Shown: positions 49,614 to 58,063 of the stretch, piece after piece
Layout: every line of letters starts with the position of its first letter
Numbering within the stretch: the stretch's first letter is position 1
Assembly: GCA_031410595.1 (NCBI GenBank)
Contig: JANNZM010000053.1
Span: 62,001-126,000, forward strand
From: JANMCE01 sp031410595
Lineage (GTDB): Bacteria > Actinomycetota > Acidimicrobiia > Acidimicrobiales > Ilumatobacteraceae
DNA length: 64,000 nucleotides
Direction: 5' to 3'
Program-made: the position numbers and the translations under genes
Notes under the pieces: generated by a model
Told to the model about the DNA's origin: nothing
What the model saw: only the letters and a program-made list of their open reading frames with translations
Database searches by the model: none

Positions 49614-50663
49614 TCAGTGCCTTACAAATGGCGGCTTTACAACAATGCCGTCGAGCAGGGTGCCGCGCACATCAACCTGTACCGCCGTGCCAATCGAGAC
49701 CGACGGCGGCAAGAACGCGAGGGCGACGCCATGCTCAAGGACGGGTGAAAAGTTACCGCTGGTAACGACACCGCAGGCAATGCCATCGACAAGAACCGAC
49801 GCATCGGCGCGGGCCGGTCGGCGACCTGCCGTCGTTATGCCTCGCAGCAGGCGTTGCACTCCGGCAGCCCGTTCGGCAACGAGTGCCGCCTTGCCTCGGA
49901 ACGACGGCTTGTTCCAGGCGACGACCCAGCCGAGCCCGGCTTGAAGAGGCGTAATGTCGGGTCCGAGTTCGTGGCCGTGTAGTGGCAGTCCGGCCTCGAG
50001 GCGCAGGGTGTCACGAGCACCGAGTCCGGCCGGCACCACACCGGCGGCAATGACCGCGTCCCAGAACGCCGCAGCGGCATCGCACGGAACCGCTACCTCA
50101 ACGCCGTCCTCCCCCGTATAACCCGTTCCGGCGGCAACGCACGTCACGCCGTGCCAATCGAACTCGACCACGCCAAAGCGAGGAACCGCAGCCGCCTCGG
50201 CTGACACCGACGCGACGCTGGAGCGCGCCGTCGGACCCTGTATGGCCAGCACGGCACGAGTGGCTGTCACGTCTGCTCCCCCGATGGCGCCCACGACGCG
50301 GTCGGTGTTCGATGCATTCGGCATGACATCGAACCGGTCCCGCGCCACCCACCACACGATGATGTCGTCTTCCACCCCACCGCGCTCGTTCAGCAAGTGG
50401 GTGTACTGAGCCCGACCCGGTTCAATCTTGGCAAGGTCGTTCGTGAACGCGGCCTGCAACGAAGCAAACGCATCCGGACCACTGACCCGCACGGTACCTA
50501 AGTGGCTGACGTCGAACACGGCAGCCGCGTTCCGGCACGCCAGATGCTCGGCAACCGTGCCGGAAGGGTACGCCACTGGCATATCCCATCCGCCGAAGTC
50601 GACGAGCTTGGCGCCGAGCGCGACGTGGGTGTGGTGAAGTGGGCTCTGCCGAGCGTCGGTCAT
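49614..50663 (-). CDS. gcvT: Aminomethyltransferase (glycine cleavage T-protein)
   Basis: A 349-residue T-protein that releases ammonia from aminomethyl-GcvH and forms methylene-tetrahydrofolate. Family segments are LHHTHVALGAKLVDFGGWDM, VFDVSHLGTVRVSGPDA, GYTGEDGVEVAVP and LGARDTLRLEAGLPLHGHEL. Its start overlaps the stop of the upstream MerR gene (ATGA), so it is expressed with that regulator rather than with gcvP on the opposite strand. Confidence 0.95.
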   Translation of the reverse strand: MTDARQSPLHHTHVALGAKLVDFGGWDMPVAYPSGTVAEHLACRNAAAVFDVSHLGTVRVSGPDAFASLQAAFTNDLAKIEPGRAQYTHLLNERGGVEDDIIVWWVARDRFDVMPNASNTDRVVGAIGGADVTATRAVLAIQGPTARSSVASVSAEAAAVPRFGVVEFDWHGVTCVAAGTGYTGEDGVEVAVPCDAAAAFWDAVIAAGVVPAGLGARDTLRLEAGLPLHGHELGPDITPLQAGLGWVVAWNKPSFRGKAALVAERAAGVQRLLRGITTAGRRPARADASVLVDGIACGVVTSGNFSPVLEHGVALAFLPPSVSIGTAVQVDVRGTLLDGIVVKPPFVRH

Positions 50664-51127
50664 TCGCCGACGGCGCGCTGCAGCAGATTCGTTCCGTTGG
50701 CCTTGGCCAGCACACGGCGATCGAGCTCGATGAGAGCGGCGTCGATCTCCTGCTTTACGTTGGCGAGCGGCAGGATGTTCAACACACCTTGACCATTGCG
50801 CACGACATCAATCAACTGGTCGCCTTCACACAGCACAACCTGGGTGCCGCAGATGACCAGATGGGCCGAGGCGATGTCTCGATCAGGCTCGGCGCGCAGG
50901 AAGCGGAACGCCTCACGGACCGACTCAAGCTTGATGCCGGAGTCGAGCAGGCTCTTGATCATGCGCAGCTCGAGCAGGTCACGATACGAGTACATTCGAC
51001 GGCTTCCACTGCCGGTTGCCTCGGCCAGCGCTGGCTTCACCAGGTCGGTACGCGCCCAGTAATCGAGCTGGCGATAGGTGATGCCGACGACCTGCGCTGT
51101 CTTGGTACCGCTGTAGCCCTGATCCAC
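50660..51127 (-). CDS. MerR family regulator (Rv1830-type)
   Basis: A 155-residue regulator. The MerR winged-helix is at the N-terminus: KTAQVVGITYRQLDYWARTD, then SRRMYSYRDLLELRMIKSLL. A C-terminal effector-like region (SAHLVICGTQVVLCEGDQLI) follows, ending in a helix. Order and length match Rv1830 in Mycobacterium, which follows ftsR and a DUF151 gene. GTG start with GGGAG 7 nt upstream; 120 bases separate it from the DUF151 gene. It is coupled to gcvT by ATGA. Confidence 0.88.
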   Translation of the reverse strand: MDQGYSGTKTAQVVGITYRQLDYWARTDLVKPALAEATGSGSRRMYSYRDLLELRMIKSLLDSGIKLESVREAFRFLRAEPDRDIASAHLVICGTQVVLCEGDQLIDVVRNGQGVLNILPLANVKQEIDAALIELDRRVLAKANGTNLLQRAVGE

Positions 51128-51247
51128 GAGTCGCTCCCTGCGTCACACCGGCGTAGTTACGCGGGTGTCATCAGCGTAGAGACGCGGGGCACGGTCGTCA
51201 AGCACCTCAGCGCGCGGGCGTTCGCTTCTTGAGGATTCCTGGCAAAA

Positions 51248-51742
51248 TCAGGGGGCGAAATCGTCGGGGCTGACGTTTTCGATAAAGGCCTGAAACTCCT
51301 CGAACAATTCCTCAGGCGCATCGTTGGACGGCTCCGGAATCTGACCGGCGGCATCGAGAACCGACTCGGCGACCTGAATGGGGCAGCCCACCCGCGCCGC
51401 CAACGCAATGGAATCAGAGGGCCGGGCCGAAATGACATGCGGCGCTCCCCCGACCTCCAAGTGCAGTTCGGCGTAAAACGTGTGGTCTTGATAGTCGTTC
51501 ACGTGAACCATGCGCAGCGTGCCACCAAGCTCCTCGATGACCGACTGCAGCAAGTCATGTGTGAGCGGTCGAGGCGTGGAAATCTTCTCGAGCGCAAGGC
51601 TGATGGCTTCGGCCTCCGCCGCGCCGATACCAATCGGGAGGACGCGATGCTGTCCGTCACGCTCCTGCAACAGCAGCACATGGATACGGGCGGTGGGTTC
51701 CAGCTTCACGCCCAGCAGATCGACAGCTTTCACGTTGATCAC
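51248..51742 (-). CDS. DUF151/bifunctional-nuclease-domain protein
   Basis: A 164-residue protein of the bifunctional nuclease (BFN, DUF151) family. Conserved segments are RVLPIGIGAAEAEAISLALE, RPLTHDLLQSVIEELGG and RPSDSIALAARVGCPI. An acidic tail follows (DAPEELFEEFQAFIE). Homologue of Rv1829, with the same neighbours. Biochemical role in actinobacteria is unclear. GTG start overlaps the ftsR stop by 4 nt. Confidence 0.9.
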   Translation of the reverse strand: MINVKAVDLLGVKLEPTARIHVLLLQERDGQHRVLPIGIGAAEAEAISLALEKISTPRPLTHDLLQSVIEELGGTLRMVHVNDYQDHTFYAELHLEVGGAPHVISARPSDSIALAARVGCPIQVAESVLDAAGQIPEPSNDAPEELFEEFQAFIENVSPDDFAP

Positions 51743-52635
51743 GCTACCCCGCCCGAGCCACCTGTGTATGGGCGTAGAGAGCGGCGCAGTAGGGCGGCAC
51801 GCATCTGTTCGCCTAGATCGGAAAGTGCGTCGAGGCGACGCTGGGCTTCCACTCGCGCCTGTGGGTTTCGTTGCTTGATGAGCGGGGTTGCCACCTGCTC
51901 GAACAAGCCAGCCTCACGGTCGACCGTGGTGCGGTACATCCGCAGGTGACGCGGCTCCAAACCCTGAGCCACGAACCCGGCGACCAGCTTCGTGACGAGC
52001 AGCGCGTCCTCGTCGTAGACACGGTCACGACCGAGCGTAGTTCCTTCGATCAAACCATACGATTCAATCTCGCGGAGCTGACTTTCCGTGAGACCGGCGG
52101 CCGTTGCCAGCTCGGTGAAACTCATGCTGATGCCGCTTTCCAGCGCGACTGAGGGAAGGCTCACAGCCGGCGCAGATACTGCCTTTGGTTGCATCCACAA
52201 TGGCACCCGGTCGGGAAATGCTTCCGTTGTTGCCCCCGCAAGTGGCTGAGTAGCAGCCGGCTCAGGGGCGACGGGTGACACGACGGGCTCGGCGGTGGTT
52301 GGCGGAACCGTGTCAGCAGTGATTACCGGAACGGGTTCGGTGATGTCGGCACGCGTCGGCAGCGAGCCAATGTCGTTGCGACTCAAACGGTCTTTGATGA
52401 CCTTCAGCGGCAGGTAGGCATCCTTCTGTGAGCGAAGAATAAACCGCAGCCGTTCCACATCACGGGCGTAGAACTTGCGGTAGCCCGACGCCGTGCGCTC
52501 CGGATCGATCAGCCCCTGGCTCTCGAGAAACCGGATCTTGGAGATGGTGATCTCGGGGAACTCGTCTTGTACCTCGGCCAGCACTTCACCAATGGAGCGA
52601 TACCCACGTTCACTGACATCGAGGCTGCCGCTCAT
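51739..52635 (-). CDS. ftsR: MerR family regulator FtsR (Rv1828-type)
   Basis: A 298-residue protein. The N-terminal MerR domain reads RSIGEVLAEVQDEFPEITIS then KIRFLESQGLIDPERTASGY and FYARDVERLRFILRSQKDAY. A Pro/Thr/Val-rich linker (about 105-165) precedes a second winged-helix-like region (SFTELATAAGLTESQLREIE). In Corynebacterium FtsR activates ftsZ. It is coupled to the FHA gene (ATGA) and the DUF151 gene, as in the gcvH-garA-ftsR block of mycobacteria. Confidence 0.9.
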   Translation of the reverse strand: MSGSLDVSERGYRSIGEVLAEVQDEFPEITISKIRFLESQGLIDPERTASGYRKFYARDVERLRFILRSQKDAYLPLKVIKDRLSRNDIGSLPTRADITEPVPVITADTVPPTTAEPVVSPVAPEPAATQPLAGATTEAFPDRVPLWMQPKAVSAPAVSLPSVALESGISMSFTELATAAGLTESQLREIESYGLIEGTTLGRDRVYDEDALLVTKLVAGFVAQGLEPRHLRMYRTTVDREAGLFEQVATPLIKQRNPQARVEAQRRLDALSDLGEQMRAALLRRSLRPYTGGSGGVA

Positions 52636-53138
52636 GGGACGCTCGTCGAGGTGAGAAAGACCAGCTTGAACTTGCCAACCTGCAGTTCGTCGCCGTTCAC
52701 CATCTGCGCGTCACCGTCGATGCGAGCCTGGTTCAGGTACGTGCCATTGAGCGAGCCAGCATCGCGCACGATAAACGAGTCGCCCCGCCGTTCGACTTCG
52801 ACATGATTGCGCGACACGGTGATGTCATCAAGGTACACATCGGACTCGGGACGACGGCCCAGCTTGGTCACCGTTGGATTCAGCCGCACGCGCAGGCCAG
52901 CCTGCGGCCCGGACCTCACCAGCAACACTCCGGTGTCACGCGGAAGATCGGCGAGATTGATGCGCACGTCGTCATCGGAACTCTCCGAATCCTGCAGCGG
53001 ATCCGACGGGTGAAACACGATGGTGCGATCGTCACGGGTGATGTCGAGCGTGGCACCACACGATGAGCAGAAGTTGGAAACGGGCGGATTGCGATGTCCG
53101 CACTGGTTGCAGAAAAGCGAGCTCACCGTGTCACCCAT
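52632..53138 (-). CDS. FHA-domain protein with N-terminal zinc ribbon (GarA-like)
   Basis: A 168-residue protein. A zinc ribbon (CNQCGHRNPPVSNFCSSCG) at residues about 9-27 is followed by an acidic linker containing RTIVFHPSD, which resembles the phospho-Thr segment of GarA/OdhI. The FHA domain follows: TKLGRRPESDVYLDDITVSR, NHVEVERR, SLNGTYLNQARI. GarA regulates 2-oxoglutarate metabolism after PknB/PknG phosphorylation; the zinc ribbon is an addition relative to mycobacterial GarA. ATG at 53138 overlaps the gcvH end by 8 bases. Confidence 0.88.
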   Translation of the reverse strand: MGDTVSSLFCNQCGHRNPPVSNFCSSCGATLDITRDDRTIVFHPSDPLQDSESSDDDVRINLADLPRDTGVLLVRSGPQAGLRVRLNPTVTKLGRRPESDVYLDDITVSRNHVEVERRGDSFIVRDAGSLNGTYLNQARIDGDAQMVNGDELQVGKFKLVFLTSTSVP

Positions 53139-53511
53139 CGAGCAGTTCCCGGTAGCCATCCGGAGTCATCAATCCCTGGAATTGAGCCGCATCGGACATG
53201 TCGATCACACACAACCAACCGTCGCCGTACGGGTCGTCGTTTACCAGTTGTGGCGCGTCGGCCAACGCCGCATTGACCTCGATGACGCGACCGCCGACGG
53301 GCGCGAACAAATCCGAAACCGACTTCGTGGACTCGACCTCGCCGAAGCTGTCAGCAGCCTTCACCTCTGCGCCCACGGAAGGCAGTTGCACGTACACAAC
53401 GTCGCCGAGCGCATCTTGGGCATAGTCGGTGATGCCGACACGCGCATGGTTACCTTCCAGCCGAACCCACTCGTGGTCAGCCGAATAACGAAGATCTTCG
53501 GGGACAGCCAT
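53131..53511 (-). CDS. gcvH: Glycine cleavage system H-protein
   Basis: A 126-residue lipoyl carrier that shuttles the aminomethyl group between GcvP, GcvT and the dehydrogenase. The start DLRYSADHEWVRLEGNHARV is typical, and Lys63 in GEVESTKSVSDL is the lipoylation site. ATG lies 6 nt after TAGTCT (53518-53523, minus strand), so the message is probably leaderless; the -10 overlaps the stop codon of the upstream phosphatidyltransferase gene. It heads the gcvH-FHA-ftsR-DUF151 unit. Confidence 0.96.
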   Translation of the reverse strand: MAVPEDLRYSADHEWVRLEGNHARVGITDYAQDALGDVVYVQLPSVGAEVKAADSFGEVESTKSVSDLFAPVGGRVIEVNAALADAPQLVNDDPYGDGWLCVIDMSDAAQFQGLMTPDGYRELLDG

Positions 53512-53520
53512 CCCGACAGA

Positions 53521-54144
53521 CTAGCCGCGCTGCGACGCCCGCTCCTGCCGACCCGCCGCCAGCGCCCTGCGCATCATGGGCACGTAGGTGACAGCGGTGT
53601 AGTAACTCAGGATCAGGCCCGGTATTCCAAAAATCCAGGCCAGCCACTCGGCACCCGGCGACCAGTTCGGCCGGCCTGCCGCATGCAGGAGAAAGAGCGG
53701 AAAAGCAAACATCAGGAGGAAGGTTGCGGTCTTGCCCCACCAGGACACGTCAAACCGCTTCATCCCCAACAAGGTAAGGATTGCAAGTGAGCCACCAATC
53801 AGCACTTCACGAATGACCACAAGTACGCAGAACCACAGCGGCGCCGACCGATCGATGATGATGCCGGCGACACCCACGATAAATAAGAGGCGGTCAGCCG
53901 TCGGGTCGAGAACTTTTCCCAGCTCGGAGACCTGATGGAAACGGCGGGCGATATATCCGTCGATCCAGTCAGTGGTGCCGATCGCCGCCAGCAACCACGC
54001 GGCCCCGAACCGGTTGTGCTGATGGAACAGAATCCAGAGGAACCATGGAATACAGCAGAGCCGGATGACGGTGACGAGGTTTGGAACCGTGAGAGCGTCC
54101 TGCAACAGGGTTCGATCCGCCATCGGAGGCGCGTCAGGGGGCAC
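53521..54144 (-). CDS. CDP-alcohol phosphatidyltransferase (PgsA-like)
   Basis: A 207-residue membrane enzyme transferring a phosphatidyl group from CDP-diacylglycerol to an alcohol. The CDP-OH motif is complete: TDWIDGYIARRF, then ELGKVLDPTADR (DGxxAR...GxxxDxxxD). About five transmembrane helices follow. The GTG at 54142-54144 is chosen over an ATG seven codons later because TACGAT (54151-54156, minus strand) lies exactly 6 nt before it. Position next to gcvH matches pgsA2 of mycobacteria. Acceptor not certain. Confidence 0.88.
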   Translation of the reverse strand: MPPDAPPMADRTLLQDALTVPNLVTVIRLCCIPWFLWILFHQHNRFGAAWLLAAIGTTDWIDGYIARRFHQVSELGKVLDPTADRLLFIVGVAGIIIDRSAPLWFCVLVVIREVLIGGSLAILTLLGMKRFDVSWWGKTATFLLMFAFPLFLLHAAGRPNWSPGAEWLAWIFGIPGLILSYYTAVTYVPMMRRALAAGRQERASQRG

Positions 54145-54150
54145 ACACCG

Positions 54151-54168
54151 ATCGTACGCACCTACCAT
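54151..54168. promoter_or_regulatory. Back-to-back leaderless promoters (-10 boxes) of the phosphatidyltransferase and HIT genes
   Basis: TACGAT on the minus strand (54151-54156) and TACCAT on the plus strand (54163-54168) are only 6 bases apart. Each lies 6 nt before the GTG of its own gene (54144 and 54175). The two starts are 30 bases apart, so each -35 region must lie at or beyond the other gene's start codon. Confidence 0.65.
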
Positions 54169-54174
54169 GGCGCG

Positions 54175-54570
54175 GTGAGCATCTTCAGCCGGATCTTCGC
54201 GGGCGAGATTCCCGCCACCTTCGTGTACACCGACGACATCTGTGGAGTCTTCCTGCCGATCAACCCTCTCGCAACCGGTCATGTACTGGTCGTTCCGCGG
54301 GTAGAGGTCGACCATTGGATCGACCTGCCGAGCGAGACCGTGGCACATCTCATGGCGGTGGCCCAGCGCATGGGTAAAGCCCAGCAAGCGGCCTTCCGGT
54401 GCGAGCGCGTGGGCGTGGTCATCGCCGGTTATGAGGTGCCCCACGCGCACATACACGTCGTGCCGACCGACAACATGAGCCAGCTCGATTTCGCCAATGC
54501 GGCCGCCCATGTCGATCGTGATGACCTTGAGGCTGCCGCTAGTCGCCTACGAGCACATCTTCTCGACTGA
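54175..54570 (+). CDS. HIT family nucleotide-binding protein
   Basis: A 131-residue histidine-triad hydrolase or transferase acting on nucleoside phosphoramidates or related nucleotides. It starts SIFSRIFAGEIPATFVYTDD, and the triad is VPHAHIHVVP with the nucleophilic middle His. GTG start lies 6 nt after TACCAT (54163-54168). Its 3' end overlaps the convergent MFS gene by 32 bp. Confidence 0.92.
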   Translation: MSIFSRIFAGEIPATFVYTDDICGVFLPINPLATGHVLVVPRVEVDHWIDLPSETVAHLMAVAQRMGKAQQAAFRCERVGVVIAGYEVPHAHIHVVPTDNMSQLDFANAAAHVDRDDLEAAASRLRAHLLD

Positions 54571-55807
54571 CGGGCGGCAACGCATCGGCGAGCGAAATCA
54601 CATCGGCCATCGGTGAGTACAGGATGAAGACGAAAGGGATCATCGACAACGCACCGGACAGAAAGACGGTGTTGCGCAGGCCGATCAGAGTCCCGAAGAC
54701 GCCGCCCAGCAGAAAGCCAATCGGGATGGAACCCCACACGAAGAAACGGAACGTTGCATTCATCCGCCCGCGCAGATGGGCGGGAGTCGCCGCCTGGCGG
54801 TAGCTGAGGTTCCCCACGTTGAAGATGGTGGAACAGCCGGTAACCAGGAACCACGGGATGCCAAGCGCGGCGAGCGAGAATCGTCCGGAGGCCAACGCCA
54901 CCACCACCGACAGCATCCCGCAGACCAGCGACATCATCCATAACATCCGGCCCAAGCCAAGGAGCCGGGTGACGCGCACCGACTGGGCTGCACCGGCTAT
55001 CACACCGACGTTGCCGATCATGAAGAGAAAGCCGATGAGAGCCGGCGAGTAGTGCAAAGTTCGAACCATAAACGTGATCAAAACTGCGTGCTGAATGTGC
55101 GCGGCGAGGTTACCGATGGACGCGCACACGAGCAGCGGCCGCAGCGTTCGGTGATGCCGCACAAACGAAAATCCCTCGCCAATTTGTTGCCGCAAGGGCG
55201 GAGGTTTGCCATCGTCGGGTTCGCGTTCGGCTGATGCCGGGTGTACGCCGAGCAGAAGCCAAAACGACACCACATAGGAGACGACGTCGACCAGGATGGC
55301 CACCGGTGCCGACACGACTGCCAGCAAGAGTCCGCCGATACCGGGGCCGGCCGTTCGGGCGACCGATTCGGCAGCAGCCACCGTCTGGTTCGCGTCGCCC
55401 AAGTCAACGAGCGCAACGATATCGGGAGTGATCGACTGGGCCGACACGTCGAAGAAGACGGTGGCAACGCCCACCACGAACACCACCACATAGAGCAGCC
55501 AAAGGTGCAGCTTGCCCAGCCCCCACGCGATCGGAACAGCAGCCAGCGCTGCTGCCCGAACCACGTCGCAGAGGAGCATGATGGGCTTGCGTTCGCGCCG
55601 GTCGAGAATGGCACCGGCCTGCAGACCGACAAGGATGAACGGCAGATATTCCGCCACACCGAGGGCACTGACCTGGAAGGTCGTGGCACGTAGGAGTTTG
55701 AGCGCGATGAGCGGCACCACCAGCACCGTGACCTGGGTACCCAGCTGGCTGATCGTGGAGGCGAACCACAGCCGCGCAAAGGCGCGGTGACGGAGAAGAA
55801 ATTTCAT
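54539..55807 (-). CDS. MFS transporter (MFS_3/enterobactin-exporter-like)
   Basis: A 422-residue 12-helix major facilitator. It starts LLRHRAFARLWFASTISQLG, with the loop motif LDRRERKPIMLLCD between helices 2 and 3, and RQAATPAHLRGRMNATFRFF in the second half, the pattern of the MFS_3 (EntS/MefA) exporters. Substrate unknown; drug or small-molecule efflux is likely. It starts 8 nt after the SRAP stop, so both share a transcript. Confidence 0.88.
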   Translation of the reverse strand: MKFLLRHRAFARLWFASTISQLGTQVTVLVVPLIALKLLRATTFQVSALGVAEYLPFILVGLQAGAILDRRERKPIMLLCDVVRAAALAAVPIAWGLGKLHLWLLYVVVFVVGVATVFFDVSAQSITPDIVALVDLGDANQTVAAAESVARTAGPGIGGLLLAVVSAPVAILVDVVSYVVSFWLLLGVHPASAEREPDDGKPPPLRQQIGEGFSFVRHHRTLRPLLVCASIGNLAAHIQHAVLITFMVRTLHYSPALIGFLFMIGNVGVIAGAAQSVRVTRLLGLGRMLWMMSLVCGMLSVVVALASGRFSLAALGIPWFLVTGCSTIFNVGNLSYRQAATPAHLRGRMNATFRFFVWGSIPIGFLLGGVFGTLIGLRNTVFLSGALSMIPFVFILYSPMADVISLADALPPVSREDVLVGD

Positions 55808-55815
55808 TTCTTCAG

Positions 55816-56523
55816 CTACGCCTCACCCGCAACAGGCTTGATCAAGTCGGCTCCACCGTTTCGCACGCTGTTCACATCGGTCGATACAGGGTAAACGCTC
55901 AATAAGCTTTCCGGTGCTGGAACGAGAAATTCTTTCAGAGCGTCAGTGTCCGTGCAGGAAGGGTCAAGCCAGGTGTCCCAGGCCGACACGGGCAGCATGA
56001 CCGGCATACGGTCGTGCAGAGGCCGCATTGTCTCGTTCGCCGCTGTTGTGATGATCGAGGTCGAATGCAGCCGCTCGCCCGGTTGACCGGCCGGGTCGCG
56101 CCATGAGGTCCAGATGCCGGCCATGGCAAGCGGCTCCCCGTCCTGCCGGTGAATGAAATAGGGCTGTTTGGCTGGCTTCTTCGGAGCACCGCCGGTGGCG
56201 AGCGTCTTCCACTCGTAAAAGCCATCGGCTGGGATGATGCAGCGCCGAGTGGCGAAGAGCTTGGCGAACATCGACTTTTCGGTGATGGTTTCCGACCGGG
56301 CATTGATCATCTTGGATGCGATCTTGCGGTCCTTGGCCCACGATGGGATCAGACCCCAGTGAAACACTTGTAGTTCCGGGCCTTCGGGGGCGTGCACGAC
56401 CGCGTAGATCTCAGCGGTTGGCGCCACGTTGAAGTTGTCCGGCAGCAATGTTTCCGGCAGAGTCGCGCCGAAATAGGCGGCAATTTCAGCCGGTGGTGAT
56501 GCCGCAACAAATCGACCGCACAC
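55816..56523 (-). CDS. SOS-response-associated (SRAP/YedK/HMCES) peptidase-like protein
   Basis: A 235-residue protein that crosslinks to abasic sites in single-stranded DNA through its N-terminal Cys. The GTG at 56521-56523 gives M-C-G-R-F, placing the essential Cys at position 2; the GTG three codons upstream would bury it. GGAG lies 8 nt before this start, which supports it. Other family residues are NVAPT, MINARSET, GFYEWK and LHDRMPVMLP. An MFS gene follows. Confidence 0.93.
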   Translation of the reverse strand: MCGRFVAASPPAEIAAYFGATLPETLLPDNFNVAPTAEIYAVVHAPEGPELQVFHWGLIPSWAKDRKIASKMINARSETITEKSMFAKLFATRRCIIPADGFYEWKTLATGGAPKKPAKQPYFIHRQDGEPLAMAGIWTSWRDPAGQPGERLHSTSIITTAANETMRPLHDRMPVMLPVSAWDTWLDPSCTDTDALKEFLVPAPESLLSVYPVSTDVNSVRNGGADLIKPVAGEA

Positions 56524-56611
56524 GCTACGCACTCCATCTGTTGATCAGTGACTGTAAAATGGTCATCTCGTATTGTGCCCAAAGTTGCCTCGAACCGGGC
56601 AGAATGGCCGG

Positions 56612-56901
56612 ATGACCGAGGCCACACCCGACCTGTCCGAACTCCGAAGCGGCATTGACGAGGTCGATCACGAGTTGGTGCGCCTGCTGGCGCACCGGGC
56701 TCGTCTAGTGCAGGGTGTCGTCATCTACAAGCGGGCCAATCACATGCGGGTGGTGGACCGTGCTCGTGAGGACCGCATGCTGGAACGCATCGGCAAACTG
56801 GCCACCGACGAGGGTCTCGATCCTCGTGTCGCCCAACAGGTGCTGCGCTCGATTATCGACAGCTTCACTCTCCTCGAAGTGGAAGAGCTCGGCCCCGATG
56901 C

Positions 56902-56905
<4 letters not shown>
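56612..56905 (+). CDS. Chorismate mutase type II (AroQ-like domain protein)
   Basis: A 97-residue all-helical chorismate mutase that would convert chorismate to prephenate for Phe and Tyr synthesis. SELRSGIDEVDHELVRLLAH carries the family's first Arg. IYKRANHMRVVDRAREDRML holds the substrate-binding Lys/Arg. It stands alone and is not fused to prephenate dehydratase. ATG is 6 nt after CAGAAT. The last 4 bases overlap the convergent DegT gene. Confidence 0.88.
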
Positions 56906-58017
<1,112 letters not shown>

Positions 58018-58063
58018 GGAGAGTTTCCTTAGACCTGAGGTGTGAATGAACGGTAGCCCGGCG

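Noticed and set aside
56524..56611. LexA/SOS box before the SRAP gene
   Set aside because: The SRAP family name suggests SOS control, but I see no GAAC-N4-GTTC-type palindrome in the short interval between the divergent genes.
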